Shown one piece after another: positions 26,163-34,582 of a stretch of 64,000 nucleotides of DNA. Numbering within the stretch: the stretch's first letter is position 1; every line of letters starts with the position of its first letter. This DNA is from CAYQQJ01 sp964419935 (GTDB lineage Bacteria > Pseudomonadota > Gammaproteobacteria > Pseudomonadales > Cellvibrionaceae): NCBI GenBank assembly GCA_964419935.1, contig CAYQQJ010000010.1:55592-119591 (forward strand), in the 5' to 3' direction. Below the pieces are notes generated by a model. That model was given only the letters and a program-made list of their open reading frames with translations. It had not been told where the DNA came from and did no database searches. The position numbers and the translations under genes were made by a program.

Positions 26163-27239
26163 GTGATAGAAACCGGTAGGCTAACACCGCGAACATCCGG
26201 CCAAAATGCAGTGAAGGCGGGAGGACGTTTCGCACAGCGGAGCTATCCCGCCAGGTTGCTGGGGCTGGGCCTGGGGTTCATCGGCGTCGCCGCCGCCATG
26301 TCTGCGGAAGCGCGTTCATGGCCGGTGTGGGCGCTGCTCATCATCTATTCCTTCCTGTGGCCGCACATGGCCTATCTCTATGCAAGCCGTGTTTCTGATT
26401 CCTATGCCACGGGCTGCAAGCAGCTGATGTTCGATGCCTTCTGTGGTGGCTTGTGGGTGGCGGCTATGTGATTCAATCTGCTTCCCAGTGTGCTGGTGTT
26501 GACCATGCTTGGCATGAACAACGTGGCCTCTGGAGGCATTGCACTTTGGTTAAAAGGGCTGTCTTTTCAGGTCCTGGGTGGGCTCTCAGGGGTGGCGATA
26601 TTTGGCTGGGAACCTCACTGGCACTCCACGCTCTGGCAAATTATCGCCTGTGTGCCATTTCTCGCCATACATCCGCTGGTTGTGGGCATGATGACCTTTG
26701 GTTTTGCACAACGCCTGCATGACCAGAAGACTCGCCTCAAGGTATTGAGTCGTACCGATAGCCTCACGGGGCTATACAACCGTGGATACTGGGATCTCCG
26801 CGCGGAGCAAGAGTTTACACGGGGCCGGCGCTGCGGGTCCGCGTCGGTTATGCTGATGCTGGATATCGACCATTTCAAAACAATCAACGACACCTATGGC
26901 CATGTGGTGGGCGACCTTGTGCTGAGTGAATTCGGCGAGCTGTTGCAGGACCAGTTGCGTAACGTCGATGTTATTGGCCGCTTTGGCGGGGAAGAGTTTG
27001 CTGCTGTATTGGTGGATATGGACCTGAGCCAGGCGGAGGCCGTCTCAGAGCGGTTGTTGAAGGTGGTGAAGGAGCATTGCTTTGGTGGTGACAACGCGCT
27101 CAGGTGTACCGCCAGTATCGGGTTGGCACCGGTGTCTTCACAGCTTGGTAGCTACCGGGAGTGGATCAATGCTGCGGACCAGGCGTTGTATCAGGCAAAA
27201 TCCGCTGGTCGCAACTGCTTCAGGGCGACAGGTTCCTAG
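26163..27239 (+). pseudogene. MASE2-GGDEF diguanylate cyclase with in-frame TGA
   Basis: The frame codes for an AdrA-like protein of 358 codons but is broken by one TGA at 26469-26471 (codon 103). There is no frameshift: both parts are in the same frame. The N-terminal part (102 residues, GTG start) is the first portion of a MASE2 membrane sensor; immediately after the TGA it resumes FNLLPSVLVLTMLGM, as MASE2 continues. The C-terminal part has a complete GGDEF domain: inhibitory site RNVD (full-length residues 266-269) and active site GGEEF (275-279). Restart at the ATG at 26490 could give a 249-residue protein with an intact cyclase domain, so some activity may remain. A sequencing error cannot be excluded. 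Confidence 0.8.
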
Positions 27240-27598
27240 CCCCGGGCCTTCTGTTGAAACTTTCGGAGTAACGCAAGATTGCGCAGGTTGGCCTTGTAGT
27301 AGAAGTCAAACAGGTCGCCGATGAGCGGAATGCTGCCAATTACAGTTTCCAATAAAACGTTCCAACCCATGCGCATGAGCAACGTTTTCGACGCCCCCTG
27401 CTGGCGTGCAAGGTACAGGATGTAACCGGAAATGGCGGCACCGGAAAGATCGCCAATCCCGGGTATCAACCCTAGAATCCCATCCATTCCTATGCGAAAT
27501 CCGCCGGGCAGCCGGACAGATTCATCCAGGAACCAGGCCAGCCTTTCTATTGACTTGTGATCTCCAAGGGTCGCGCGGTTAATGCCGGGGGCACTCAT
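27236..27598 (-). CDS. DUF4112 protein
   Basis: The 120-residue product has two glycine/proline-rich hydrophobic segments, IGMDGILGLIPGIGD and LLETVIGSIPLIGD, the hallmark internal repeat of DUF4112. Function is unknown. The ATG at 27598 is chosen because family similarity begins shortly after it; the frame is open further upstream but there it only runs antiparallel through the previous gene. The first 20 bases overlap the end of the YihY gene, so the two are probably one transcript. The 3' end overlaps the stop of the diguanylate cyclase frame on the other strand by four bases. Confidence 0.8.
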   Translation of the reverse strand: MSAPGINRATLGDHKSIERLAWFLDESVRLPGGFRIGMDGILGLIPGIGDLSGAAISGYILYLARQQGASKTLLMRMGWNVLLETVIGSIPLIGDLFDFYYKANLRNLALLRKFQQKARG

Positions 27599-28577
27599 CG
27601 GCGGTTCCCGATGTGTCGGCGACGTAGGCGCCTCGTTCGCCCATGGGGCGGGACTCGCCGGTGGTCGAATCCAGTTTGGTCTGGTGCTCCATTTCAGCAT
27701 CAATTTCCGCACCCAGTACAACAACCAGGGCACTGATATAAAACCACATAATGAGGATAATCACACTGCCAATCGCACCGTAGGTCTTGTTGTAACTGCC
27801 AAAGTTCTGCACATACAGGGAAAACAAGAGGGATGCGGTGATCCAGAGCAAGGTCGCAATAGTCGCGCCCACTGTGACCCAACGCCATTTGGGGTCCCGC
27901 CTGTCGGGCGCAAAACGGTAAACACACTGCAACGCAAGGATGAACAACAGCGCCAGTAGAGGCCAGCGGCAGATGTTCAGAACCTGGTTCAGAAGATCGC
28001 TCATCGGAAGTAGGGATAGCACCACTGGCACTGCGACGGCAAGCAGGGCAAGTACAACGAGACCCACTATTGCAGCGATGGTGAGTGTCGAGGAAACAAG
28101 AATAACCTTCCACCATGGCCGCGTTTCCTGCTCCCCGTAGGCAACGTTGCACGCGGTAATCATGGCTACGGCACCTTTGCGCGCGCTCCAGAACCCGAAC
28201 AGGATTGATGCTACCAGAGTGATATTCATTGCCGCGCCATCTTGCGAAGCAAGGCTTGTGAGCTGCTTCTTGAAGATATTGAATGCCTCCGGCGGAAGCA
28301 GCCGCTCGACTTGCCCCAGATGGCTGATGATATCCGCAGGCGACGCAATGAGTGCGTACAGGGTTACGGCGACGTTGAGTGCCGGAAACACGGCGAGCAG
28401 GGCGAACATGCCGACACCGGCAGAGAGAAGAGAGACATTGTGGTTACTGAAGTTATGCAGTACCCGCAGACCGATTTCCCTCCAGCCCCGGGCGGGAATA
28501 TGGCTCGGACGGCTGGCGAAATGGCCGTGTTCGTCGGATGAGTTACCATCGGAATCATTCGGTTGGTCTGCAGACAT
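27579..28577 (-). CDS. YihY/BrkB family membrane protein
   Basis: A polytopic inner-membrane protein (332 residues from the ATG at 28577) with about six helices and the YihY landmarks: LLSAGVGMFALLAVFPALN near the first helix, FGFWSARKGAVAMITACNVAYGE in the middle, and a C-terminal YGAIGSVIILIMWFYISA. The family was once called ribonuclease BN, which is wrong, and its transport role is unsettled. A TTG start at 28625 would add 16 residues. The N- and C-terminal tails are Ser/Asp-rich and cytoplasmic. It overlaps the DUF4112 gene. Confidence 0.88.
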   Translation of the reverse strand: MSADQPNDSDGNSSDEHGHFASRPSHIPARGWREIGLRVLHNFSNHNVSLLSAGVGMFALLAVFPALNVAVTLYALIASPADIISHLGQVERLLPPEAFNIFKKQLTSLASQDGAAMNITLVASILFGFWSARKGAVAMITACNVAYGEQETRPWWKVILVSSTLTIAAIVGLVVLALLAVAVPVVLSLLPMSDLLNQVLNICRWPLLALLFILALQCVYRFAPDRRDPKWRWVTVGATIATLLWITASLLFSLYVQNFGSYNKTYGAIGSVIILIMWFYISALVVVLGAEIDAEMEHQTKLDSTTGESRPMGERGAYVADTSGTADECPRH

Positions 28578-28676
28578 ACGACGTTCCAGGGGTGATAGGA
28601 ATGGAGGTATGAAAACACAGCTCAATGCCGTATTGCGGCTTTTGACCGCTGGCTGTTGATGAAGTTTTATTGTGGA

Positions 28677-28705
28677 TTGGACATTATCTTTCGACAGCGT
28701 AATAA
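28677..28705 (+). promoter_or_regulatory. possible sigma70 promoter for gnd
   Basis: TTGGAC at 28677-28682 and TAATAA at 28700-28705 are 17 bases apart, a plausible sigma70 pair pointing to gnd. It would give a leader of about 220 nt. The rest of the 352-base gap between the YihY start and gnd holds no recognisable gene or repeat. Confidence 0.35.
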
Positions 28706-28929
28706 TAGATGACAGTCGGTATGTGATTCACACAGCCATGCCGGCGTGAAAAAAATCGGATGGTTTTGGTTCGGTCCGGTCTTTATCTGCACGGCGAAGC
28801 GGTTGCATGCCCAGTGCCTTCTGTAGTGATAAGCGCCTTCCTTTTCCGACTCCATGGGCACGGAAATAGTTGAATTTCCGTTATTTACACCTAACCTGTA
28901 TAACCCACGGGTTCTAGAAGTCTTAATCT

Positions 28930-30384
28930 ATGAAAACACTTTCAGATATCGGCCTGATCGGCCTCGCCGTCATGGGCGAAAACCTTATTCTCAATATGGC
29001 CAGCAAAGGCTATTCCGTCACTGTTTACAACCGCTCTCTGGACAAGGTAGAAACCTTCCTCGGTGGCCGTGCTGAAGGCAAATCGATTCATGGCGCAAAG
29101 TCCATCGAGTCTCTGGTGCAGTCGCTGCAAACGCCGCGCAAAATCATGCTGATGGTCAAAGCTGGTCAGGCTGTGGATTCCTTGATTGAAGAACTGATCC
29201 CGCACCTGGAGCCCGGCGACATCATCATTGATGGCGGCAACACCCATTTTCCCGATACCAATCGCCGTGCGGCATACCTGGAAAGCAAGGGTCTTCTGTT
29301 TATTGGCGCCGGCGTCTCCGGTGGCGAAGAGGGCGCCTTGACTGGCCCGTCCATTATGCCGGGCGGGTCACCCAAAGCCTGGGAAGCCGTGAAGCCGATT
29401 TTTCAGGATATCGCGGCTAAAGTGGAGGACGGGACCCCGTGCTGCGAATGGGTCGGCGAAAACGGTGCCGGTCACTTTGTAAAAATGGTGCACAACGGTA
29501 TCGAGTACGGCGACATGCAGCTTATCTGTGAAGCCTACCAGATCATGAAAGACCTGCTGGGCATGTCGCCCGATGAAATGCACCGCGTATTTGCCGACTG
29601 GAACGAAGGCGAGCTGGACAGTTACCTGATCGAAATTACCCGCGACATTCTTGCTTACAAGGAAGATAACGGCGAGGCGCTGATTGACAGCATTCTGGAT
29701 ACAGCGGGACAGAAGGGCACTGGCAAGTGGACCGGTGTGACGGCGTTGGAGCTGGGTGTGCCACTGACACTGATTGGGGAAGCGGTTTTTGCCCGTTGCC
29801 TGTCATCACAGAAAGAAGAGCGGGTACGCGCATCGCAGCTATTGACAGGACCCAAGGTTGAATTCCAGGGTGATCGGGAAGCCTTCATTGAAGATCTGCG
29901 CCAGGCATTGTTGGCGTCCAAGATCGTCTCCTATGCCCAGGGCTACGTACTCATGCATGAGGCAGCCAAGGAGTTTGGCTGGCACCTGAACTATGGTGGC
30001 ATTGCGTTGATGTGGCGCGGCGGCTGTATTATCCGCTCCACCTTCCTGGAAAAAATCAAACAGGCTTTTGACAACAATCCCATGTTGAGCAACCTGCTGT
30101 TGGATGATTATTTCAAGGGCAAGGTTGAAGCTGCTCAGGCATCCTGGCGTCGCGTTGTGGCGGCGGCCGTGACTAACGGCATACCGGCTCCCACTTTGAC
30201 TTCAGCGCTAAGCTACTTCGACGGTTATCGCTGTGCACGGCTGCCGGCTAACCTGCTGCAAGCCCAGCGGGATTATTTCGGCGCTCACACTTATGAACGC
30301 ACTGATACCCCTCGCGGTGAATTTTTCCACACCAACTGGACTGGACGCGGTGGCGATACCTCGTCGTCTACGTATAACGTCTAG
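28930..30384 (+). CDS. gnd: 6-phosphogluconate dehydrogenase, decarboxylating
   Basis: Gnd oxidises 6-phosphogluconate to ribulose 5-phosphate with NADP+ in the pentose phosphate pathway. The 484-residue protein is the long, dimeric type: N-terminal Rossmann motif GLIGLAVMGENLILNMASKG, catalytic GVSGGEEGALTGPSIMPGG, the Lys/Asn segment KMVHNGIEYGDMQL, and the GTGKWT region, in the usual order. The C-terminus ends in a Ser/Thr tail typical of the family. No zwf or pgl gene is adjacent. It is followed by a hairpin that looks like its terminator. Confidence 0.97.
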   Translation: MKTLSDIGLIGLAVMGENLILNMASKGYSVTVYNRSLDKVETFLGGRAEGKSIHGAKSIESLVQSLQTPRKIMLMVKAGQAVDSLIEELIPHLEPGDIIIDGGNTHFPDTNRRAAYLESKGLLFIGAGVSGGEEGALTGPSIMPGGSPKAWEAVKPIFQDIAAKVEDGTPCCEWVGENGAGHFVKMVHNGIEYGDMQLICEAYQIMKDLLGMSPDEMHRVFADWNEGELDSYLIEITRDILAYKEDNGEALIDSILDTAGQKGTGKWTGVTALELGVPLTLIGEAVFARCLSSQKEERVRASQLLTGPKVEFQGDREAFIEDLRQALLASKIVSYAQGYVLMHEAAKEFGWHLNYGGIALMWRGGCIIRSTFLEKIKQAFDNNPMLSNLLLDDYFKGKVEAAQASWRRVVAAAVTNGIPAPTLTSALSYFDGYRCARLPANLLQAQRDYFGAHTYERTDTPRGEFFHTNWTGRGGDTSSSTYNV

Positions 30385-30407
30385 GTAGTACAGCCCGGTT
30401 TATGTCT

Positions 30408-30436
30408 ACGCGCCATGGGCGAAGCTCATGGCGCGT
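30408..30436 (+). terminator. probable terminator of gnd
   Basis: A perfect 10-bp stem ACGCGCCATG / CATGGCGCGT with a nine-base loop lies 24 bases after the gnd stop and is followed by TTCTGTTTG. The T-run is interrupted, so termination may be partial. Confidence 0.6.
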
Positions 30437-30532
30437 TTCTGTTTGCATCCCATCAATTCATATTCATTCAGCCACATCAACTCACATCACCGCACGCCCT
30501 TTATTGGTGGGCTTGGCGTAGGCAGCCTATAT

Positions 30533-31657
30533 CTATAGTTGAGGGATCATCGCCGGGCTGGTCAAAATTTGCGCGACCAGTTCAGCCTGGCGGCTGGTAC
30601 CCGTTTTGGAAAAGATACTCTTCAGGTGGCTGCGCAAGGTTTCTTTTTTCTTGCTTTGATGGGCGGCAACCTCTTCCAGTGTTGCGCCGCTAACCAGCTC
30701 GCAGCACAAACTGGCCTCAGCGGTAGTCAGCCGGTACAACTGTGCCAGTATGCTGGCTGAGGGACGTGCGGAGAAGCGGGGGCTGTAAAACATCACCAGC
30801 GCGCGGCCGGTCATGCGATCGGATTCCTTGATGCGAAACGGGTTAATGACCAGTGTCAGCGAGTCACCTGCACGTTGCAGGTGCATGGATTCCACTGAAT
30901 ATTCCCTCAGGCCGAGCGATGCGTGAATCGCGTTAACCAGTGTCATCCCCAACGCGCGGGATTCCTCGGAACTATCCAACACCAGGCGTTTATCAACCAA
31001 CTGCAGGGATGGGTGTTGATCGATAATTTTCAGTGCTAACTCGTTGGCCTGGCCAACCCGGCCATACTCGTCGAAGACCATAACTCCCAGTGGAAAACGT
31101 TCAATGAGCGCGCGCAGGTCATCAATGTCGTCTCGCATTTCCAACACTCGGCCCCGCAGCTGAATTGCTCGGTTGAAATGGGGGGCGAGCTGTTGAAATA
31201 GCGCAACATCTTGTGCAGTAAACTCCGGATGATCCTTGCCGCGCAGCAGCATCATCATGGTGGACCACTTGCCCTCGCGACAAAGCATGGCAGCGGCACC
31301 ATTGCAGATTCCCTGTGGCTCGGCCCATTGTTGATAGAAGTCGGAAGCCAGAACTTCGTCGATATCGAAATGGGTGTTCGAGGTGACGAAGGTGCCGGGA
31401 TTTGCGTCACTGATTGCGAGCAGCAGCATGTCTTCTTTGGCGTAGCGTTCAGTATAAAGATCCAGATATTTCTGGGACATGGCTGTACCTGCCTCGAAGT
31501 AGGTCGCCAATTGATTGGTTTCCGTGTCAAAGGTGGTCACTGATGCGGAGCGCAACTTCAACTTGTCAACAAGTATGCCCATTAACGTGGGCCAGGCATC
31601 ATCGTCAACAATGGACTCGTAAATCAAACCAATCAATTCATCTTCAAGTGTGGGCAT
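30533..31657 (-). CDS. LuxR-type transcriptional regulator
   Basis: The 374-residue protein ends in a LuxR-type helix-turn-helix (about residues 300-365: LTTAEASLCCELVSGATLEEVA and SKKKETLRSHLKSIFSKT). The long N-terminal part (about 290 residues) has no obvious acyl-homoserine-lactone domain or receiver; a segment near residues 180-230 (PLGVMVFDEYGRVGQANELAL) looks PAS-like. Such PAS-LuxR regulators are common and of varied function. It follows a small gene on the same strand by 29 bases, and the pair is divergent from the LPMO gene, so control of the LPMO is a reasonable but unproven guess. Confidence 0.85.
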   Translation of the reverse strand: MPTLEDELIGLIYESIVDDDAWPTLMGILVDKLKLRSASVTTFDTETNQLATYFEAGTAMSQKYLDLYTERYAKEDMLLLAISDANPGTFVTSNTHFDIDEVLASDFYQQWAEPQGICNGAAAMLCREGKWSTMMMLLRGKDHPEFTAQDVALFQQLAPHFNRAIQLRGRVLEMRDDIDDLRALIERFPLGVMVFDEYGRVGQANELALKIIDQHPSLQLVDKRLVLDSSEESRALGMTLVNAIHASLGLREYSVESMHLQRAGDSLTLVINPFRIKESDRMTGRALVMFYSPRFSARPSASILAQLYRLTTAEASLCCELVSGATLEEVAAHQSKKKETLRSHLKSIFSKTGTSRQAELVAQILTSPAMIPQL

Positions 31658-31686
31658 GGGGTTTTATTTTTCACTGGGATGGGGTG

Positions 31687-31980
31687 TTACTGTGTCGGGG
31701 ATAATACCGCCGGCACGCAAATTACTGGAAAGTTTTTGTGCCAAGTATAAGCCATCAAAACACGATCGTTAACCATTACGATCGGGCTCCCCAATCGTCC
31801 TTTGAGATATAGCTCACGTTGCCCATTAATGTCGTGATACTTTCTAACATTTTTGATCCCAGTTTGTTGATTTATATTTACAGGTGTGTTTACATCGGCT
31901 TCGTCCCGACAGCCTTGTTTTCTGCACATGAGTTTTGGATAACTCTGCAGTTGGCTTCCTAGATACCGTAGTACTGACAT
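31687..31980 (-). CDS. small hypothetical protein upstream of the LuxR regulator
   Basis: A 97-residue reading frame with a convincing ribosome-binding site: AGGAG ends eight bases before the ATG at 31980. It lies in the same direction as the LuxR-type gene, whose start is 29 bases after this stop. The sequence is balanced rather than shadow-like, with a CRKQGC cysteine pair near residue 19 and a C-terminal hydrophobic stretch (MAYTWHKNFPVICVPAVL). The local DNA is richer in A+T than the neighbours. I do not recognise the family and no function can be given. The longer frame upstream merely runs antisense to the LPMO signal sequence. Confidence 0.5.
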   Translation of the reverse strand: MSVLRYLGSQLQSYPKLMCRKQGCRDEADVNTPVNINQQTGIKNVRKYHDINGQRELYLKGRLGSPIVMVNDRVLMAYTWHKNFPVICVPAVLSPTQ

Positions 31981-32059
31981 TAGAAGAACTCCTGCACTTG
32001 AATCGGCTGGATTCGTTTGAGTGCGCTCAATAACTATGTCCACACACGAGGGTATATTC

Positions 32060-33217
32060 ATGAAAAGGCAATGGTTGGATAAACACAAGCTATTCAAAAG
32101 CACAATAATGGCATGCGCCGTTATGGCAGCTGCATCGACAGCGCAATTTGCCAGTGCCCACGGCACAATTACTTCACCTGAAAGCCGCATCTGGAACTGT
32201 AAGGCAGAAGGTGCGGAAACGCCGGATTCCCCAGCATGTCAAGCAGCAATTGCGGAGAGCGGTACCCAGCAAATTTACGACTGGAACGGCATACGCCAGG
32301 GTAACGCTAACCACAATCACACACAGGTTGTGCCAGACGGGCAGCTCTGTAGTGGGGGTGATCCTGGTACCTTCGGTGGCATGGACTTGGCGCGCACGGA
32401 TTGGGTGGCCACACCGGTTTCAGGTTCACAAACCTTCACCTGGTACAACTCCGCGGCTCACGCTACCGCCTATTACCGCTATTACATTACCAAGCCCGGC
32501 TACAACCCGGCATCGCCGCTGAAGTGGAGTGATCTTGAATTGATTGCTGATACGGGCCCGGAGGCAGCAAGCCACTATCCTTCCCATACTGTCAGCTTGC
32601 CGTCGCGTAGCGGCAAACACGTGGTCTATGCGGTTTGGCAAAGGTCAGACAGTCCTGAAGCCTTCTATGCCTGTGTTGATGTGGTTTTCAACGGTGGCAA
32701 CGGATCCAGCAGTTCCAGTAGTTCGAGCAGCTCCAGCAGCAGTTCATCCAGCTCCAGCGGTGGCCCCGGCGCTTGTACAGGTGTGCCCAACTGGGACAGC
32801 GCAACTGTCTACAACAACTCAGACCAGGTGCGTTACAACGATAGTCGCTATGAGGCTCAATGGTGGACACAGGGCGACAACCCGGCACAAAATAGCGGCG
32901 CAGGTCAGGTATGGATAGCGCATGGTGCCTGCTCTGGTGACGATGGCAGCTCGAGTTCCAGTTCCAGCTCATCGAGTTCTTCCAGTTCCTCCAGCTCATC
33001 AAGTTCGAGCAGCTCCAGCAGCTCAAGTGGTGGCGGTGACTGTAGTGCCCCGACTTATGTTGATGGCAGCAGCTACGCAACGGGTGATTCGGTCTCCAAT
33101 AACGGCAGCGTCTACCAGTGTACAGTGGGTGGCTGGTGTACCGTTGGCGGCCCTTATGCACCGGGCGAAGGCTGGGCCTGGCAGAATGCCTGGACTCAGA
33201 CCGGCAGCTGTAACTGA
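32060..33217 (+). CDS. secreted AA10 lytic polysaccharide monooxygenase with CBM5 and CBM73
   Basis: A copper enzyme that oxidatively cleaves a crystalline polysaccharide, here most likely chitin. From the ATG at 32060 (CGAGGG seven bases upstream) the 385-residue protein has a signal peptide (1-33) ending in ASA, so mature His1 is His34, the first copper ligand (HGTITSPESR); His134 (SAAHATAYYRY) is the probable second. Layout: AA10 34-213, 18-Ser linker 216-233, CBM5-like domain 234-293 (YEAQWWTQGDNP), 27-Ser linker 297-323, CBM73-like domain 324-385 (six-Cys-rich, VYQCTVGGWC). This is the layout of the Cellvibrio japonicus chitin-active LPMO10A. Both Ser linkers use mixed TCN/AGY codons. 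Confidence 0.93.
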   Translation: MKRQWLDKHKLFKSTIMACAVMAAASTAQFASAHGTITSPESRIWNCKAEGAETPDSPACQAAIAESGTQQIYDWNGIRQGNANHNHTQVVPDGQLCSGGDPGTFGGMDLARTDWVATPVSGSQTFTWYNSAAHATAYYRYYITKPGYNPASPLKWSDLELIADTGPEAASHYPSHTVSLPSRSGKHVVYAVWQRSDSPEAFYACVDVVFNGGNGSSSSSSSSSSSSSSSSSSGGPGACTGVPNWDSATVYNNSDQVRYNDSRYEAQWWTQGDNPAQNSGAGQVWIAHGACSGDDGSSSSSSSSSSSSSSSSSSSSSSSSSSSGGGDCSAPTYVDGSSYATGDSVSNNGSVYQCTVGGWCTVGGPYAPGEGWAWQNAWTQTGSCN

Positions 33218-33250
33218 TATTGCAGTAAACAGTCCAGGTTGAAATTAAAA

Positions 33251-33275
33251 CGGGAGCATCTGCTCCCGTTTTTTT
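33251..33275 (+). terminator. rho-independent terminator of the LPMO gene
   Basis: An 8-bp perfect stem CGGGAGCA / TGCTCCCG with a two-base turn is followed by seven T residues. It lies 34 bases after the LPMO stop codon. Confidence 0.92.
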
Positions 33276-33373
33276 GTGTGTAAACAGGCTGGCGTGGGCG
33301 TTGCTTCTTTTTTCTCTCGGCAGATAACTCTAGAATGTGTTGGCTGTAGCCGGCGTATTGTCCATTGGCTAAA

Positions 33374-33637
33374 GGGCACCTCTATTAATTGATCGTGGTC
33401 TCTGCGTGGACTGACAGGCGCTAGTGCAAGGCGGGTTGCGAAGACCAAGGCTGGTTGTCCTTGGTGAGTAAGCCAACGCAGCAATAGCGCCTGTCAGGCC
33501 GCGCCCTTCGGGGCTTCCAGGCGAAAAGCGTCTCGGCGTTATCCCGTTTCGCAAGACAACCAGTATTGCTGTACGGGATGCCTTGATACGCGTTCCGCCT
33601 GAAAGCCAGAGGCCACAATCAATTAATAGATGTGCCC
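33374..33637. mobile_element. 264-bp non-autonomous element with terminal inverted repeats
   Basis: The ends are inverted repeats of about 32 bp with three mismatches, beginning GGGCACCTCTATTAATTGAT on the left and GGGCACATCTATTAATTGAT (complement) on the right. TAAA flanks both sides (33370-33373 and 33638-33641) as a likely 4-bp target duplication. An inner palindrome (GACAGGCGCT / AGCGCCTGTC) is present. There is no transposase reading frame, so this is a MITE or an internally deleted insertion sequence; I do not assign the family. It lies 46 bases upstream of the terC-like gene and may affect its expression. Confidence 0.85.
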
Positions 33638-33683
33638 TAAACTCAACGTCCGAATGTTCTACATTCTCAAGGGATGACCTCTC

Positions 33684-34433
33684 ATGTTCGATTACCTGAT
33701 CGCGTTGATGGCTGACCCCACCGTCTGGATTGCCCTGGCAACTTTGATTGTTATGGAAATCGTGCTGGGTATCGATAACCTGATTTTTATTTCGATCCTC
33801 ACCAACAAGTTGCCAGAAGACCAGCGCGCAAGGGCTCGGCGAATGGGTATTGGCGCCGCCTTGGTGATGCGTTTGCTGTTGCTGGGAACGGTTGCATTCA
33901 TCGTGCAGCTGACGGCTCCGGTTTTCACACTGTTTGACCACGACTTTTCCTGGCGCGACTTGATACTTATTGCGGGCGGGGTTTTTCTGGTCTGGAAGGC
34001 GACCAAGGAAATTCACCACAATGTGGATGCGGATCCTGAGCCGGATGTTTTTGATACCGCCAAGGCATCTATTGGTATGGCTGCTGCTATCGGTCAGATA
34101 CTGCTTCTGGATCTGGTTTTCTCCATTGACAGTATTATTACCGCGGTGGGCATGACCGAACACATTCCGGTGATGATCGTGTCAGTTATTGTGGCAGTGA
34201 CCATCATGCTGTTGGCGGCGGATCCACTGGCGAATTTCATCAGTCGCAACCCCACTATTGTTATGTTGGCGCTCGGCTTCCTGTTACTGATTGGTACAAC
34301 CTTGATCGCAGACGGTTTCGGTGCACACATTCCCAAGGCCTATATCTACGCGGCCATGGCTTTCTCCGCGCTGGTTGAAGGTCTGAATATGCTTTCACGT
34401 CGTGCGCGCCGCCGGCGGCAAGAGGCGGCGTAA
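33684..34433 (+). CDS. TerC family integral membrane protein
   Basis: The 249-residue protein has about seven membrane helices and the TerC family pattern: an acidic, conserved first helix (MEIVLGIDNLIFISIL) and a second copy in the middle (LLLDLVFSIDSIITAVG), each with Asp residues inside the membrane that are thought to bind metal ions. TerC proteins are linked to manganese efflux and metalation of exported proteins; the original tellurite-resistance name should not be read literally here because no other ter gene is nearby. The ATG at 33684 follows GGGATGACC. Confidence 0.9.
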   Translation: MFDYLIALMADPTVWIALATLIVMEIVLGIDNLIFISILTNKLPEDQRARARRMGIGAALVMRLLLLGTVAFIVQLTAPVFTLFDHDFSWRDLILIAGGVFLVWKATKEIHHNVDADPEPDVFDTAKASIGMAAAIGQILLLDLVFSIDSIITAVGMTEHIPVMIVSVIVAVTIMLLAADPLANFISRNPTIVMLALGFLLLIGTTLIADGFGAHIPKAYIYAAMAFSALVEGLNMLSRRARRRRQEAA

Positions 34434-34582
34434 GGGTAAGGGGGTGATTGGTGAACGGTTAACATGTGAAGTTACCAACTATCCCCGAAGCTAGACCAAG
34501 CGCGCCGGTTGTATTCGAGAGTGTGGTAACTATTGGCCGTCAACGGTACGGGTGTATCTGAATGCCGGTCAATGGCAGCCGC

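Noticed and set aside
26469..26471. Selenocysteine at the in-frame TGA of the diguanylate cyclase
   Set aside because: The position is in a membrane sensor loop with no redox role, and no SECIS-like hairpin directly follows. A nonsense mutation or sequence error is simpler.
32704..33027. Serine-codon tracts as CRISPR or tandem repeats
   Set aside because: They are in-frame protein linkers with irregular codon order, no fixed repeat unit and no spacers.
33374..33637. Complete insertion sequence upstream of terC
   Set aside because: At 264 bp with no transposase frame on either strand it is too short to be autonomous.
33684..34433. Tellurite resistance role for the TerC protein
   Set aside because: No terB, terD or terZ genes are nearby; the family name alone is not evidence.
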